Below, one piece after another: positions 9,233-17,458 of a DNA stretch of 45,625 nucleotides. The DNA is from Rhodobacter sp. (GTDB lineage Bacteria > Pseudomonadota > Alphaproteobacteria > Rhodobacterales > Rhodobacteraceae): positions 1 through 45,625 of the forward strand of contig JAIYAE010000034.1 in assembly GCA_027489175.1 (NCBI GenBank), given 5' to 3'. Below the pieces are notes generated by a model. The model worked only from the letters and a program-made list of their open reading frames with translations. It was not told where the DNA came from and did not search any database. The stretch's first letter is position 1. Each line of letters starts with the position of its first letter. A program made the translations under genes and the position numbers.

Positions 9233-10603
9233 TTACCCCGGCACCAACTTGCCGGGGTTCATCAGGTTCAGGGGGTCAAGCGCGCGTTTCAGCGTGCCCA
9301 TGACCGCCCACGCCGCCCCGTGTTCGGCGGCCATGTGACCGAGCTTGCCAAAGCCTACGCCATGTTCGCCGGTGATCGTGCCGCCCAAGGCCAGTGACCG
9401 GTAAGCCATCCGCGCGGCAAGGGCTTTGGCGGTGGTTACTTCGTCCGCTGACGCCGGATCAACCAGCAAAATCGCGTGGAAATTCCCGTCGCCGACATGG
9501 CCAAGGATCGGCCCGGGGATGCCTGAGGCGGCAATGTCGGCCCGCGTCTCCTCAACCGCCTGGGTCAGCGCCGAGATCGGCACGCAGACATCCGTCACCA
9601 CCGCTTTCGCGCCGGGCCGCGTTGCCAGGATCGCGCGGTAGGCACTGTGCCGCGCGGCCCAAAGGCGGGTGCGGTCTTCCTGCCGTTCGGCCCATTGCAG
9701 GCCTTCAGCGCCAAAGCCTTCGGAAAGTTCGCGGAACCTGCGCACATCTTCGGCCACGCCTTCGGGATGGCCATGAAATTCGACCAGCAGCTGTGGCGCG
9801 GCAGGCAGGGTGAGTTTGGAATAGGCATTGCAGGCAAGCACGGTTTCGACATCCAGAAACTCGATCCGCGCAGGCGTCAGGCCCATCTGCATGGTGGCAA
9901 TCACGCAATCCACCGCCTGCGCGACACCGGCAAAGGCGGCGACGGCCGTCATCATCGCCTCGGGCTGGCCATGCAGGCGCAAGGTCAGTTCGGTGATCAG
10001 GCCCAAGGTCCCCTCGGACCCCACCATCAGCGCCGTCAGATCATAGCCGGCCGAGGATTTCGGCGCGCCCGTGCCGGTACGGATCACGCGGCCATCGGCC
10101 AACACCACCTCCAACCCCCGGACATTGTCGCGCATCGTGCCGTAGCGGACCGCCGTCGTGCCCGATGCCCGCGTGGCCGCCATGCCGCCAAGGCTGGCAT
10201 TGGCCCCCGGATCGACCGGGAACATCAGTCCGGTCGTGCGCAGTTCATGGTTCAGCGCCTCGCGCGTGATGCCGGGTTTGACGCGGACGAGGCGATCTTC
10301 AGCCCGCACCTCCAACACCTGCGCCATCTCGCGGAAGTCCACCACCACGCCGCCCGCCACCGCCAGCGCATGCCCTTCCAGCGAAGTTCCTGCCCCCCAG
10401 CCGATCAGCGGCACAAGGTGGCGGGTGGACCAGGCGGCCAGCGCCGCCACCTCAGCCGTCGAGCGCGGAAAGGCCACCGCATCGGGCAGGCCCGCGGTCA
10501 CCAGGCTTTCGCTGGCCCCGTGTTCGGCCAGCATAGCCGGGGAGAGGGACAGGCGGTCCCCGAAAATGGCGCGCAGGTCGGCAAGGGCAGGATCAGACAG
10601 CAT
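9233..10603 (-). CDS. FAD-linked oxidase, D-lactate/glycolate dehydrogenase type
   Basis: A 456-residue flavoprotein of the GlcD/Dld (VAO) family, expected to oxidise a D-2-hydroxy acid such as D-lactate or glycolate and pass electrons to cytochrome c or quinone. It has the FAD-binding segment (PLIGWGAGTSLEGHALA, about residues 67-83), the PGANASLGGMAATRASGT motif, SSAGYDLTALMVGSEGTLG, and the C-terminal GGTITGEHGVGFGK signature with the FAD-contacting His. The C-terminus ends NPGKLVPG as in Dld proteins. No iron-sulfur partner (GlcF) or GlcE is nearby, favouring a single-subunit D-lactate dehydrogenase. The exact substrate cannot be read from the sequence. It faces purQ divergently across 98 bp. 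Confidence 0.88.
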   Translation of the reverse strand: MLSDPALADLRAIFGDRLSLSPAMLAEHGASESLVTAGLPDAVAFPRSTAEVAALAAWSTRHLVPLIGWGAGTSLEGHALAVAGGVVVDFREMAQVLEVRAEDRLVRVKPGITREALNHELRTTGLMFPVDPGANASLGGMAATRASGTTAVRYGTMRDNVRGLEVVLADGRVIRTGTGAPKSSAGYDLTALMVGSEGTLGLITELTLRLHGQPEAMMTAVAAFAGVAQAVDCVIATMQMGLTPARIEFLDVETVLACNAYSKLTLPAAPQLLVEFHGHPEGVAEDVRRFRELSEGFGAEGLQWAERQEDRTRLWAARHSAYRAILATRPGAKAVVTDVCVPISALTQAVEETRADIAASGIPGPILGHVGDGNFHAILLVDPASADEVTTAKALAARMAYRSLALGGTITGEHGVGFGKLGHMAAEHGAAWAVMGTLKRALDPLNLMNPGKLVPG

Positions 10604-10701
10604 GAGATGACCCTACCGCCTGCCAGGCCTTGCGCCAAGGGGTGGCCCTTGGGTCTGCCATGCGGTATCAGGCACCAACCAGACATGCAGGGGAATCGCC
10701 C

Positions 10702-11370
10702 ATGAAAGCCGCCGTCGTCACCTTCCCAGGCTCGAACTGCGACCGCGACCTTGCCACCGCCTTTGCCGCCGCCGGGTTTGACGTGACACGGGTCTGGCAT
10801 AAGGACACGAGCCTGCCGCGCGGCGTTGACGTGGTGGGGGTGCCCGGTGGGTTCTCGTTCGGCGATTACCTGCGCTGCGGCGCGATTGCGGCACAGTCGC
10901 CGATCAGCACCGCCATCCGCGCCCATGCCGACCAGGGCGGCTATGTCATGGGCATCTGCAACGGCTTTCAGGTCCTGACCGAGATGGGCCTTCTGCCGGG
11001 CGCCCTGATGCGCAACGCGGGCCTCAAATTCGTCTGCAAGACCGTCACCCTGCGCGTGGCCACCACCGACACCGCCTATACCTCGGCTTACGTCCTGGGC
11101 CAGAAGATCCGCGTGCCGATTGCCCATCACGACGGCAACTACACTATCGACGCCGACGGCCTGGCCCGGCTGCAAGGCGATGACCGGATTGCCTTTACCT
11201 ACTGCGACAACCCCAACGGCAGCATGGCCGACATCGCGGGCGTCCTGTCGGAAAACCGCCGCGTTCTCGGCATGATGCCCCACCCCGAGCGCGCGACCGA
11301 GGCGGTTCTTGGCGGTGATGATGGCCGGGCGCTCTTTGCGGCATTGATGGGCGGGATGGCGCTGGCCTGA
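10702..11370 (+). CDS. purQ: phosphoribosylformylglycinamidine synthase subunit PurQ
   Basis: Glutaminase subunit of FGAM synthase (purine step 4); it supplies ammonia to PurL with PurS as the bridging subunit. The 222-residue protein is a class I amidotransferase with FPGSNCDRD at the N-terminus, the catalytic Cys86 in GICNGFQVL and the His/Glu pair in MMPHPERATE. The start at 10702 (MKAAVVTF) has CAGGGGA upstream; the earlier in-frame codon at 10630 is unconserved. In many Rhodobacterales purQ follows purS directly. Here purS lies about 19 kb away on the other strand, so the cluster has been rearranged. Confidence 0.95.
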   Translation: MKAAVVTFPGSNCDRDLATAFAAAGFDVTRVWHKDTSLPRGVDVVGVPGGFSFGDYLRCGAIAAQSPISTAIRAHADQGGYVMGICNGFQVLTEMGLLPGALMRNAGLKFVCKTVTLRVATTDTAYTSAYVLGQKIRVPIAHHDGNYTIDADGLARLQGDDRIAFTYCDNPNGSMADIAGVLSENRRVLGMMPHPERATEAVLGGDDGRALFAALMGGMALA

Positions 11371-11416
11371 CCGCCATCGGCTTGAGGGCTGCCCGCCCGA
11401 AGCCTACTCTGCCCCC

Positions 11417-13177
11417 ATGTCCAACGCCGAGCCTTCCATGTCCGCCTCAACCGCACAGGGCCTGCCCTGGCGCGTGAAGCTGGCCGTGGGGCTGCTGCTT
11501 CTGATGGCGGTCGGGGTGGTGCTGGTCTCCAACCGGCTTCTGACCGACCGTTACACCGCCGATACCCGCAACCGGGCCGAGGTTCGACTGGCCCTTTACA
11601 CCGGCAACCTGATGTCGGAACTGCAGCGCACCTCGGTCGTGCCCTTGCTTTTGTCGCGTGACCCGGAACTGGTGCAGGCGCTGCGCGATGGCAACTTTTC
11701 CGCAACCTCGGCCAAACTGATCGCGCTGCAGGCACAGATCGGCGTCGCCTCGATCCGGCTTCTGGCCAATGACGGGCGCGTGGTGGGCGCGACGAACCGC
11801 AATGTGCTGGGCACCGGCAACCGGAACGAGACCTATTTCGTTGATGCACAACGCACCAATGAGACGATCTTCACCGCGGTAAAGCGTGATTCGGGTGGGT
11901 TCGATTTTGTCTATTCCCGAGCGGTGCAGGCTGATGCCCGCACCCTGGGCGTCATCGTCGTGTCGGTCGACCTGATGAAATATGAACGCGCCTGGTCGGG
12001 CCTGCAGGATGCGGTTCTGGTGACCGACAGCGAAGGCCGGGTGATCCTGTCGACGGAATCGCGCTGGCGTGGGCTTTTGGTCGAGGAAGCCCTGGCGCTG
12101 CGCGATCCGCCTTCGGCCATTGCGCGCGCGCTCCGGGCGACCGCGGATTGGGCGCAGGACCCGCCGGATGCCTATGTCCGCGGCGAAGCGGTGATGCGCA
12201 CAGAGGCGCGGGTGCCGTTTCGGGGCTGGCGGATCCAGACCTTCACCGCCTACGGATCGGTCCGTGACCAGGTGAACGGGATCTTGGCGTTACAGATCAT
12301 GGGTTTTGCCATTCTGATGGCATTCACCTTCTACATCCTGTCGCGCCGGGCCTGGTCGCGCTCGCTGTCGTTCCAGCGCGAATCCGCAGAACTTCGGGCG
12401 CTGAACGTCCGCCTGCAGCGAGAGATCGCGGAACGCGAGAAGGTGCAGAAAGACCTCGCCGTGGCGGAACTCACCCTGGCGCAATCGTCCAAGCTGGCGG
12501 CTTTGGGGGAAATGTCGGCGGCAGTCAGCCATGAGCTGAACCAGCCCCTGGCCGCGATGAAGACCTATCTTGCCGGGGCGCGCCTTCTTCTGCAGCGCAA
12601 GCGCCCGGATGAGGCCTTGTCGAGCTTCCAGCGGATTGACGATCTGATTGAACGGATGGGGGCGATCACCCGGCAGTTGAAGTCCTACGCCAGGAAAGGC
12701 GGTGAAGCCTTTGAAGAGGTTGACCTTAGGGCCTGCGTCTCCTCGGCGCTGTCGATGATGGAGCCACAGTTGAAGGCCCGCGTCGTCAAGATCAGCCGTG
12801 GCCTGCCGCGCCAGCCGGTGATGGTGCTGGCGGACCGTATCCGGCTGGAGCAGGTCATCATCAACCTTTTGCGCAACGCGCTGGACGCGACGAAAGAGGC
12901 GAAGACCCCGCAGATCGACATCCTTTTGTCGGCTGGCGAAACCGCGACCCTGACGGTGCGGGACAACGGCCACGGGATCACCGATCTCGAGAACCTTTTC
13001 GAACCCTTTTACACCACCAAAAAGCCGGGTGAGGGGGTGGGGCTTGGCCTTGCGATCTCGTCCGGGATCGTCACCGACCTTGGGGGGCGGCTGACCGCAC
13101 GGAACGGCGAAGAGGGCGGTGCAGTTTTCGAAATGCAATTGCCGATCCTTGGCAACAAACAGGAAGCAGCAGAATGA
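11417..13177 (+). CDS. dctB: DctB-type sensor histidine kinase
   Basis: A 586-residue membrane kinase. It has a membrane helix at about residues 20-41, a periplasmic sensor (about 42-285) with the Cache-like RLLANDGRVVGATNRNVLG stretch, a second helix (about 290-310), a coiled coil (about 320-360), the phospho-acceptor His372 in SHELNQPLAAMKTYL, then an N-box (VIINLLRNALDAT), G1 (VRDNGHGI) and G2 (GVGLGLAI). The SHELNQPLAA H-box and overall build match DctB, the sensor for C4-dicarboxylates. The DctD-like regulator starts 10 bp downstream, so they form an operon. No dct transporter gene is in view, so the C4-dicarboxylate ligand is inferred from family only. Confidence 0.87.
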   Translation: MSNAEPSMSASTAQGLPWRVKLAVGLLLLMAVGVVLVSNRLLTDRYTADTRNRAEVRLALYTGNLMSELQRTSVVPLLLSRDPELVQALRDGNFSATSAKLIALQAQIGVASIRLLANDGRVVGATNRNVLGTGNRNETYFVDAQRTNETIFTAVKRDSGGFDFVYSRAVQADARTLGVIVVSVDLMKYERAWSGLQDAVLVTDSEGRVILSTESRWRGLLVEEALALRDPPSAIARALRATADWAQDPPDAYVRGEAVMRTEARVPFRGWRIQTFTAYGSVRDQVNGILALQIMGFAILMAFTFYILSRRAWSRSLSFQRESAELRALNVRLQREIAEREKVQKDLAVAELTLAQSSKLAALGEMSAAVSHELNQPLAAMKTYLAGARLLLQRKRPDEALSSFQRIDDLIERMGAITRQLKSYARKGGEAFEEVDLRACVSSALSMMEPQLKARVVKISRGLPRQPVMVLADRIRLEQVIINLLRNALDATKEAKTPQIDILLSAGETATLTVRDNGHGITDLENLFEPFYTTKKPGEGVGLGLAISSGIVTDLGGRLTARNGEEGGAVFEMQLPILGNKQEAAE

Positions 13178-13187
13178 TGAGGTCCCA

Positions 13188-14516
13188 ATGGCCCGCGCAA
13201 TGAAAGTGGCGATCGTCGATGATGAGGCGGACATGCGCCAGTCGATCAGCCAGTGGCTGGCCCTGTCGGGCTTTGACACCGAAACCTACGCCAGCGCAGA
13301 AGAGGCGCTGAAGGTCATCGGCCCGGATTTTCAGGGTGTGGTGGTCAGCGACATCAAGATGCCGGGCATGGACGGGATGGCGTTCCTCAAGCGTCTGATG
13401 GGTCAGGACAGCGGCCTGCCGGTCATCATGATCACCGGCCACGGCGACGTGCCGATGGCGGTCGAGGCGATGCGCGTGGGCGCTTTCGATTTCCTTGAAA
13501 AGCCGTTCAACCCCGACCGGATGACCGAACTTGCCAAGCGCGCCACCCAGTCGCGGCGGATGACGCTGGACAACCGCGCCCTGCGCAAAGAGCTGTCGGA
13601 TGGGTCGACGATCATCAAGAAGCTGATCGGGTCGTCGCCAGCGATGGAGCGGCTGCGGGAAGACATCCTTGACCTCGGGCAGGCGGATTCTCACGTCCTG
13701 ATCGATGGTGAAACGGGAACGGGCAAGACCCTTGTCGCCCATGCGCTTCATGCCGTGGGGCCGCGTGCGTCGAAGAAGTTCGTTGCGATTTCCTGCGCCG
13801 CTTGGGGTGAGGATCAGCTGGCCGCGCGCCTGTTTGGCCCGGGTGAGGATGGCGCGCTGCCCCTGATCGAAGAGGCGCGGGGCGGAACCCTCTGCCTTGA
13901 GGATATCGAGGCGCTGAGCCATCCGCTGCAATCGCGGCTTCTGACGGTGATCAACGATCAGGGCACGCCGCCCGAAACCCGGATCATCGCGATCTGCAAC
14001 CAGCATGCGCCCGACACCACGCTTGAGGCGGTGTTGCGGCCGGATCTCTTTTACCGGCTGGGGGCGATGACGATCCTGTTGCCGCCGCTCCGCACCCGTG
14101 GGGAGGATATCCTGCAGCTTTTCACCCGCCTCAGCGAACAGTTCGCCGAGGAATACGGCTGCGACGCGCCGCAGGTGACGGCACAGGAAGCAGCCCAGCT
14201 TCTGCAAGCGCCTTGGCCGGGGAACGTCCGGCAGCTGGTCAATATCGCGGAACGCGCGGTCTTGCAGAACCGGCGGGGGTCGGGGTCGATTGCCAGCCTC
14301 CTCATGGCGGACAACGAGGCGGCGGGGCCGGCCTTGACCACCGAGGGCAAGCCCCTGAAGGACTATGTCGAGGCCTTCGAAAGGATGCTGATCGACAACA
14401 CCATGCGGCGGCACAAGGGGTCGATCGTCGCGGTGATGGAAGAGCTGTGCCTGCCGCGCCGGACCCTGAACGAGAAGATGGCCAAGTATGGTCTGACCCG
14501 GGGCGACTATGTCTGA
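13188..14516 (+). CDS. dctD: DctD-like response regulator lacking the GAFTGA loop
   Basis: A 442-residue regulator: receiver domain with the phospho-acceptor Asp55 (VVSDIKMPGMDG), AAA+ domain with Walker A GETGTGKT (174-181), and a C-terminal Fis-type helix-turn-helix (GSIVAVMEELCLPRRTLNEKM). Between LFG (216-218) and GGTL (232-235) only PGEDGALPLIEEAR is present. The GAFTGA sigma-54 contact motif and several flanking residues are missing, and Walker B reads LCLEDIE rather than LFLDEI. It therefore probably does not activate sigma-54 RNA polymerase. R. capsulatus NtrC is a known precedent for a GAFTGA-less family member that works with sigma-70. The start at 13188 has GAGG 7 nt upstream; a longer frame from 13119 overlaps dctB. 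Confidence 0.88.
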   Translation: MARAMKVAIVDDEADMRQSISQWLALSGFDTETYASAEEALKVIGPDFQGVVVSDIKMPGMDGMAFLKRLMGQDSGLPVIMITGHGDVPMAVEAMRVGAFDFLEKPFNPDRMTELAKRATQSRRMTLDNRALRKELSDGSTIIKKLIGSSPAMERLREDILDLGQADSHVLIDGETGTGKTLVAHALHAVGPRASKKFVAISCAAWGEDQLAARLFGPGEDGALPLIEEARGGTLCLEDIEALSHPLQSRLLTVINDQGTPPETRIIAICNQHAPDTTLEAVLRPDLFYRLGAMTILLPPLRTRGEDILQLFTRLSEQFAEEYGCDAPQVTAQEAAQLLQAPWPGNVRQLVNIAERAVLQNRRGSGSIASLLMADNEAAGPALTTEGKPLKDYVEAFERMLIDNTMRRHKGSIVAVMEELCLPRRTLNEKMAKYGLTRGDYV

Positions 14517-14699
14517 GCCTGGGTCCGGCCCCGGGGATGTCCCGCGCATGGACATCTTGCGGGCCGAGCGTTTTCAAGGGCTTGGCTTCGCATTTTAGGA
14601 CTTTCTTCACACATTCCCCCCCCTCTTTCCCCGAGTGGCCCTCTGCGATCCCTTGTGGTGCCAAAGGGACAGGGGGCAGGAATTATACTTGCAAGGCGG

Positions 14700-15023
14700 A
14701 TGTTGACCAGGCTGGCGGTGCTGCCACGGCTTGCCGACAGGACGCCGCCCTTCATCATCGGCGGCGACCTTTTCGCCTGCCCGCGGCCGGTGGAGCGGTA
14801 TAGCCGCGCCTGGGCGGGGAAGGGTGTCCTGGTTGTCACGACCTGGCTGATCAATGGGATCGACTTTACAAAGCCGGTCGAGCTGGCCGACCTGCCGCTG
14901 GATTTGCACATTGGTGGGCGGACTGGAAGGGACACCGATGCCGAGAACCCCTTCATAGGCCACAGCCACCATATTCGCACCCTGACACGCGACGGTCGGC
15001 GGCAGCACCAGCGCGCCCCATGA
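14700..15023 (+). pseudogene. possible decayed paralogue of the downstream hypothetical gene
   Basis: The 642-bp gap 14517-15158 holds no clear intact gene. An ORF from ATG 14700 (AAGGCGG upstream) encodes a segment, NGIDFTKPVELADLPLDL, that lines up with DGLDMTRPIPLADLPLQL of the next gene. The preceding YSRAWAGKGVL also matches YGRGAEGAYVL there. Similarity stops after about 60 residues and the remaining His/Arg-rich tail looks out of frame. I read this as a fragment of a duplicated gene, but a short intact paralogue is possible. The rest of the gap, 14517-14699 and 15024-15158, shows only a C-rich run near 14618 and nothing I can name. Confidence 0.4.
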
Positions 15024-15158
15024 TGCGGCAGCGCTGGAGGCATCCGCTTGCCAAAGGGCGGACGGCACGCCGGTAGCGGGCTGCGCGCCCTAGCCGGGAC
15101 TTGCACGGCGCGAGGATCTGTGCGGACGATGCCAGCACCAGACGGGGGAGGGTGAGCG

Positions 15159-16052
15159 GTGCGAAGGAAGGTTCTGGCGGCGGTGCTGGCGAGTCTTGCG
15201 GGGCCGGCGCAGGCGGAATGCACCAGCGGCGGCTGCTATGACGGCATCGCGATCTTTCTTGGGGCGGTTCTGGTCTATGGACTGCTTGGGATTGCCCTGC
15301 TTGTCATGCTGGCGCGGGCGAAGTGGCGGCGCGCCGGGTGGCGGGCCCTTGGCGTTGCGCTGGCAATCGCGGTCGGGGTGCCCCTGGTTTCGCAAGCTTG
15401 GCTTTCGTGGAAACTGGCGGCAATGGAGCGGCGCGAGGTTGCCGGACAGCCGCCCGGCCTGATCGGCAGCGCTGTGCTGCTGATCCCGCAAGGTGAGGCG
15501 TGTTACAACGATCTGTGCATGTCGGTGCTCTATGGCCGGGGGGCGGAAGGGGCCTATGTCCTGCCTCCGGCGGCGCTGGATGGGCTTGACATGACCCGGC
15601 CGATCCCGCTGGCTGATCTGCCGCTGCAACTGTGGCGGGCACCGGGCACGGCGGGCGGAGAGGTGTTGCGGCGCAGCCTCTCGGCGGTGGAGCGGCAGGA
15701 GGTGGCGGCCAAGCTGTCCTACTTTATCGTGACGGCCGAGCCTTACTACTGGTCTGTGGCGGGCCCGGTTGAGGCTGCGCTGCGGACCCATCCTGATCTT
15801 GGCGGCATGCGCCCGGTTGAACTGGTCCGCCTGGCAATGGCCCCGTTGGACGGGGGCACCCTGTCGCTGGCCGATTTGCGGTTTGACCTTCTTGACCTGT
15901 GGCTGGCCGATAGCGCCCTTGCGATCCCGCTGGTCCCGACCAACCGGCAAGGACCCGACAATACCACCGCCGGGCAGGAGGCTGCGGCAAAGGTGCTGTG
16001 CGAGTACTTTGACGGAACCCCGGACCCGGGTTGCCTGACCGCGCTGGAGTAG
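15159..16052 (+). CDS. hypothetical exported/membrane protein
   Basis: A 297-residue protein of unknown function. It starts with GTG at 15159 after a G-rich ribosome site and has a signal peptide (VLAAVLASLAGPAQA) followed by a short ECTSGGCYDG segment with two cysteines. Two membrane helices follow (about residues 27-48 and 60-80), then a long outside or cytoplasmic domain with another Cys pair (ACYNDLC). Two stretches resemble each other, PIPLADLPLQLWRA and TLSLADLRFDLLDLWLA, suggesting an internal repeat. I recognise no domain. A partial homologue lies directly upstream (14700). Confidence 0.75.
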   Translation: MRRKVLAAVLASLAGPAQAECTSGGCYDGIAIFLGAVLVYGLLGIALLVMLARAKWRRAGWRALGVALAIAVGVPLVSQAWLSWKLAAMERREVAGQPPGLIGSAVLLIPQGEACYNDLCMSVLYGRGAEGAYVLPPAALDGLDMTRPIPLADLPLQLWRAPGTAGGEVLRRSLSAVERQEVAAKLSYFIVTAEPYYWSVAGPVEAALRTHPDLGGMRPVELVRLAMAPLDGGTLSLADLRFDLLDLWLADSALAIPLVPTNRQGPDNTTAGQEAAAKVLCEYFDGTPDPGCLTALE

Positions 16053-16156
16053 CGCCGGGTGGGCCGGTTCGCCTGGGGCCTTCGCAGCGGCATGGCCGAT
16101 CCGCAGCGGGCTGTCCAGCGGAAAGATCATTGGAATTCCTGACCTTACTGACGAGA

Positions 16157-16195
16157 GTCCCAGCGTTTACCAGTCTGATGACCCCCGGCTGGGAC
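16157..16195 (+). promoter_or_regulatory. leader hairpin before the MipA/OmpV gene
   Basis: GTCCCAGC (16157-16164) pairs perfectly with GCTGGGAC (16188-16195) across a 23-nt loop, ending 26 nt before the ATG at 16222. It probably lies in the 5' untranslated region. A role in mRNA stability or post-transcriptional control of the outer membrane protein is inference. Confidence 0.4.
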
Positions 16196-16221
16196 CGGGT
16201 TTGAATTGGATTGGAAAGACA

Positions 16222-16986
16222 ATGTTACCCAAGACGACCGTGATCTTTGCGGCGGTGCTGCTGCAGGCCACTACCCTTGCGGCGGCGGCGGGGGTCAAAG
16301 GCGACCGGCCTTTCGCGTTTTCGGCCATGCTGGGGGCGGGCTATGCGCCGATCTACGAAGGCTCAAACACGTCTGAAGCGAGCCCCCTCTTGGATTTCAA
16401 CGTCAGCTTTGGCGACGGGCGCTTTTTCGCGGGCACACGGGGCATCGGCTATGCGCCGGTGTTGACCGAGACGCTGAGCCTGCGCCTTGGGATCGGCTAT
16501 GGTGGCGGGCGCAAGATGAAGGACGATCCGGCCAACCTTGCCGGGCTGGGCGACATTGATGCCGAAGCGCTTGGGCTTTTGTCGGCCGAATACCGGATGG
16601 GACAGTTCGGCTTTGGCGCCGACGTCATGGCGGGGTCGGAGTATGGGGTGACGGCGGACCTGAAGGCCACGACCACGATTGCGGTTTCGGACAAGGTCAA
16701 CCTGAGCGGCGAGATCCTGGCGACCTATGCCGACCAAAGCCACATGCAGCGCTATTTCGGGGTGACGACGGCGCAGTCGGCGGCCTCGGGGCTTGACGGA
16801 TTTGCGGCTGGGTCGGGGATGAAGTCGGCGGGCGTCGGGATCACGGTCAGTTATGACTGCACCGAGGCGACCTCGGTCATGGTGGGTGCGCGCTACAGCA
16901 AGTTGGCGGGCGATGCCGCGGAGAGCCCGATCACGCGGGATGCATCGCAGGCCAGCGCGTTTGTCGGTCTGTCGACCCGGTTCTGA
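16222..16986 (+). CDS. MipA/OmpV family outer membrane protein
   Basis: A 254-residue beta-barrel protein: cleavable signal peptide (VIFAAVLLQATTLAAAAG), then alternating amphipathic strands with many Gly and aromatic residues, ending in Phe (LSTRF), the outer-membrane insertion signal. The opening YAPIYEGSNTSEASPLLDFNV and later GIGYAPVL match the MipA/OmpV family. MipA in E. coli scaffolds murein enzymes, but many family members are uncharacterised porin-like proteins. The ATG at 16222 has GGAAAG upstream; a TTG at 16201 in the same frame is less likely. It stands alone with its own leader. Confidence 0.83.
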   Translation: MLPKTTVIFAAVLLQATTLAAAAGVKGDRPFAFSAMLGAGYAPIYEGSNTSEASPLLDFNVSFGDGRFFAGTRGIGYAPVLTETLSLRLGIGYGGGRKMKDDPANLAGLGDIDAEALGLLSAEYRMGQFGFGADVMAGSEYGVTADLKATTTIAVSDKVNLSGEILATYADQSHMQRYFGVTTAQSAASGLDGFAAGSGMKSAGVGITVSYDCTEATSVMVGARYSKLAGDAAESPITRDASQASAFVGLSTRF

Positions 16987-17458
16987 TGGCAGGGCCCGGG
17001 CCGGGCTGGTGACGTCCGGTCCGGGCCACCCGCCGCCTGCAGCGCGATCCCTGGCGCTGCAGCGGCAAAAATTGACCATTGTCTTTTCGCGCCCTTTGCC
17101 GATAGGGTCGGCAGACGCAGGGCAGGATGCCTTTGCGCAGGAATTCTCTCGTGTTGTCGGATGTTGGGCCCCATGCGTGCCGCCGGCGACAGGATCGGAT
17201 CGGCCGCGAGGCTGAGAAATTTCCCGCCAAGTCTATGACGATGCGGGATTTATTAGGTGGGTGGCTGCAAGGCTTCCCAGACGTGAAACGCGATGACGTG
17301 TGCGACAGTGGCAAAGATTGGCGAGGGGTGCCCACCGGGCATGGCCCGCCGCTTTGCAGATCGCGCCTTCGCCCGAACAAGCCGCCCTTACCCTGTCAGT
17401 CACCCGCCCGGGGCATCCCCCGGGGCGGGCTTTGGCAGGCCGGGCGCATTGGAACATC
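16987..17458 (+). other. 472-bp rne upstream region without a gene
   Basis: No convincing coding region. Just after the MipA/OmpV stop GGCCCGG and CCGGGCC could pair across about 23 nt. A TTGACC at about 17073 followed by GATAGG near 17099 is a possible but imperfectly spaced promoter. A strong terminator-like hairpin at 17403-17433 is listed separately. A long 5' leader is expected for rne, which is autoregulated in other bacteria; the position of the transcription start is not determined here. Confidence 0.5.
17403..17433 (+). terminator. terminator-like hairpin in the rne leader
   Basis: CCCGCCCGGGG pairs with CCCCGGGGCGGG across CATC, giving about 12 bp with one bulged G, followed by TTT. 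It lies 25 nt upstream of the rne ATG. It may end an upstream short transcript or act as an attenuator or stability element for rne mRNA; the sequence alone cannot decide. Confidence 0.6.

Noticed and set aside
13071..14555. 494-codon minus-strand frame over dctD
   Set aside because: Antisense to a clear response regulator; no recognisable motif.
14607..15068. 153-codon minus-strand frame in the 14.5-15.2 kb gap
   Set aside because: Shows no family, and the plus strand there carries similarity to the neighbouring gene, so this strand is probably not coding.
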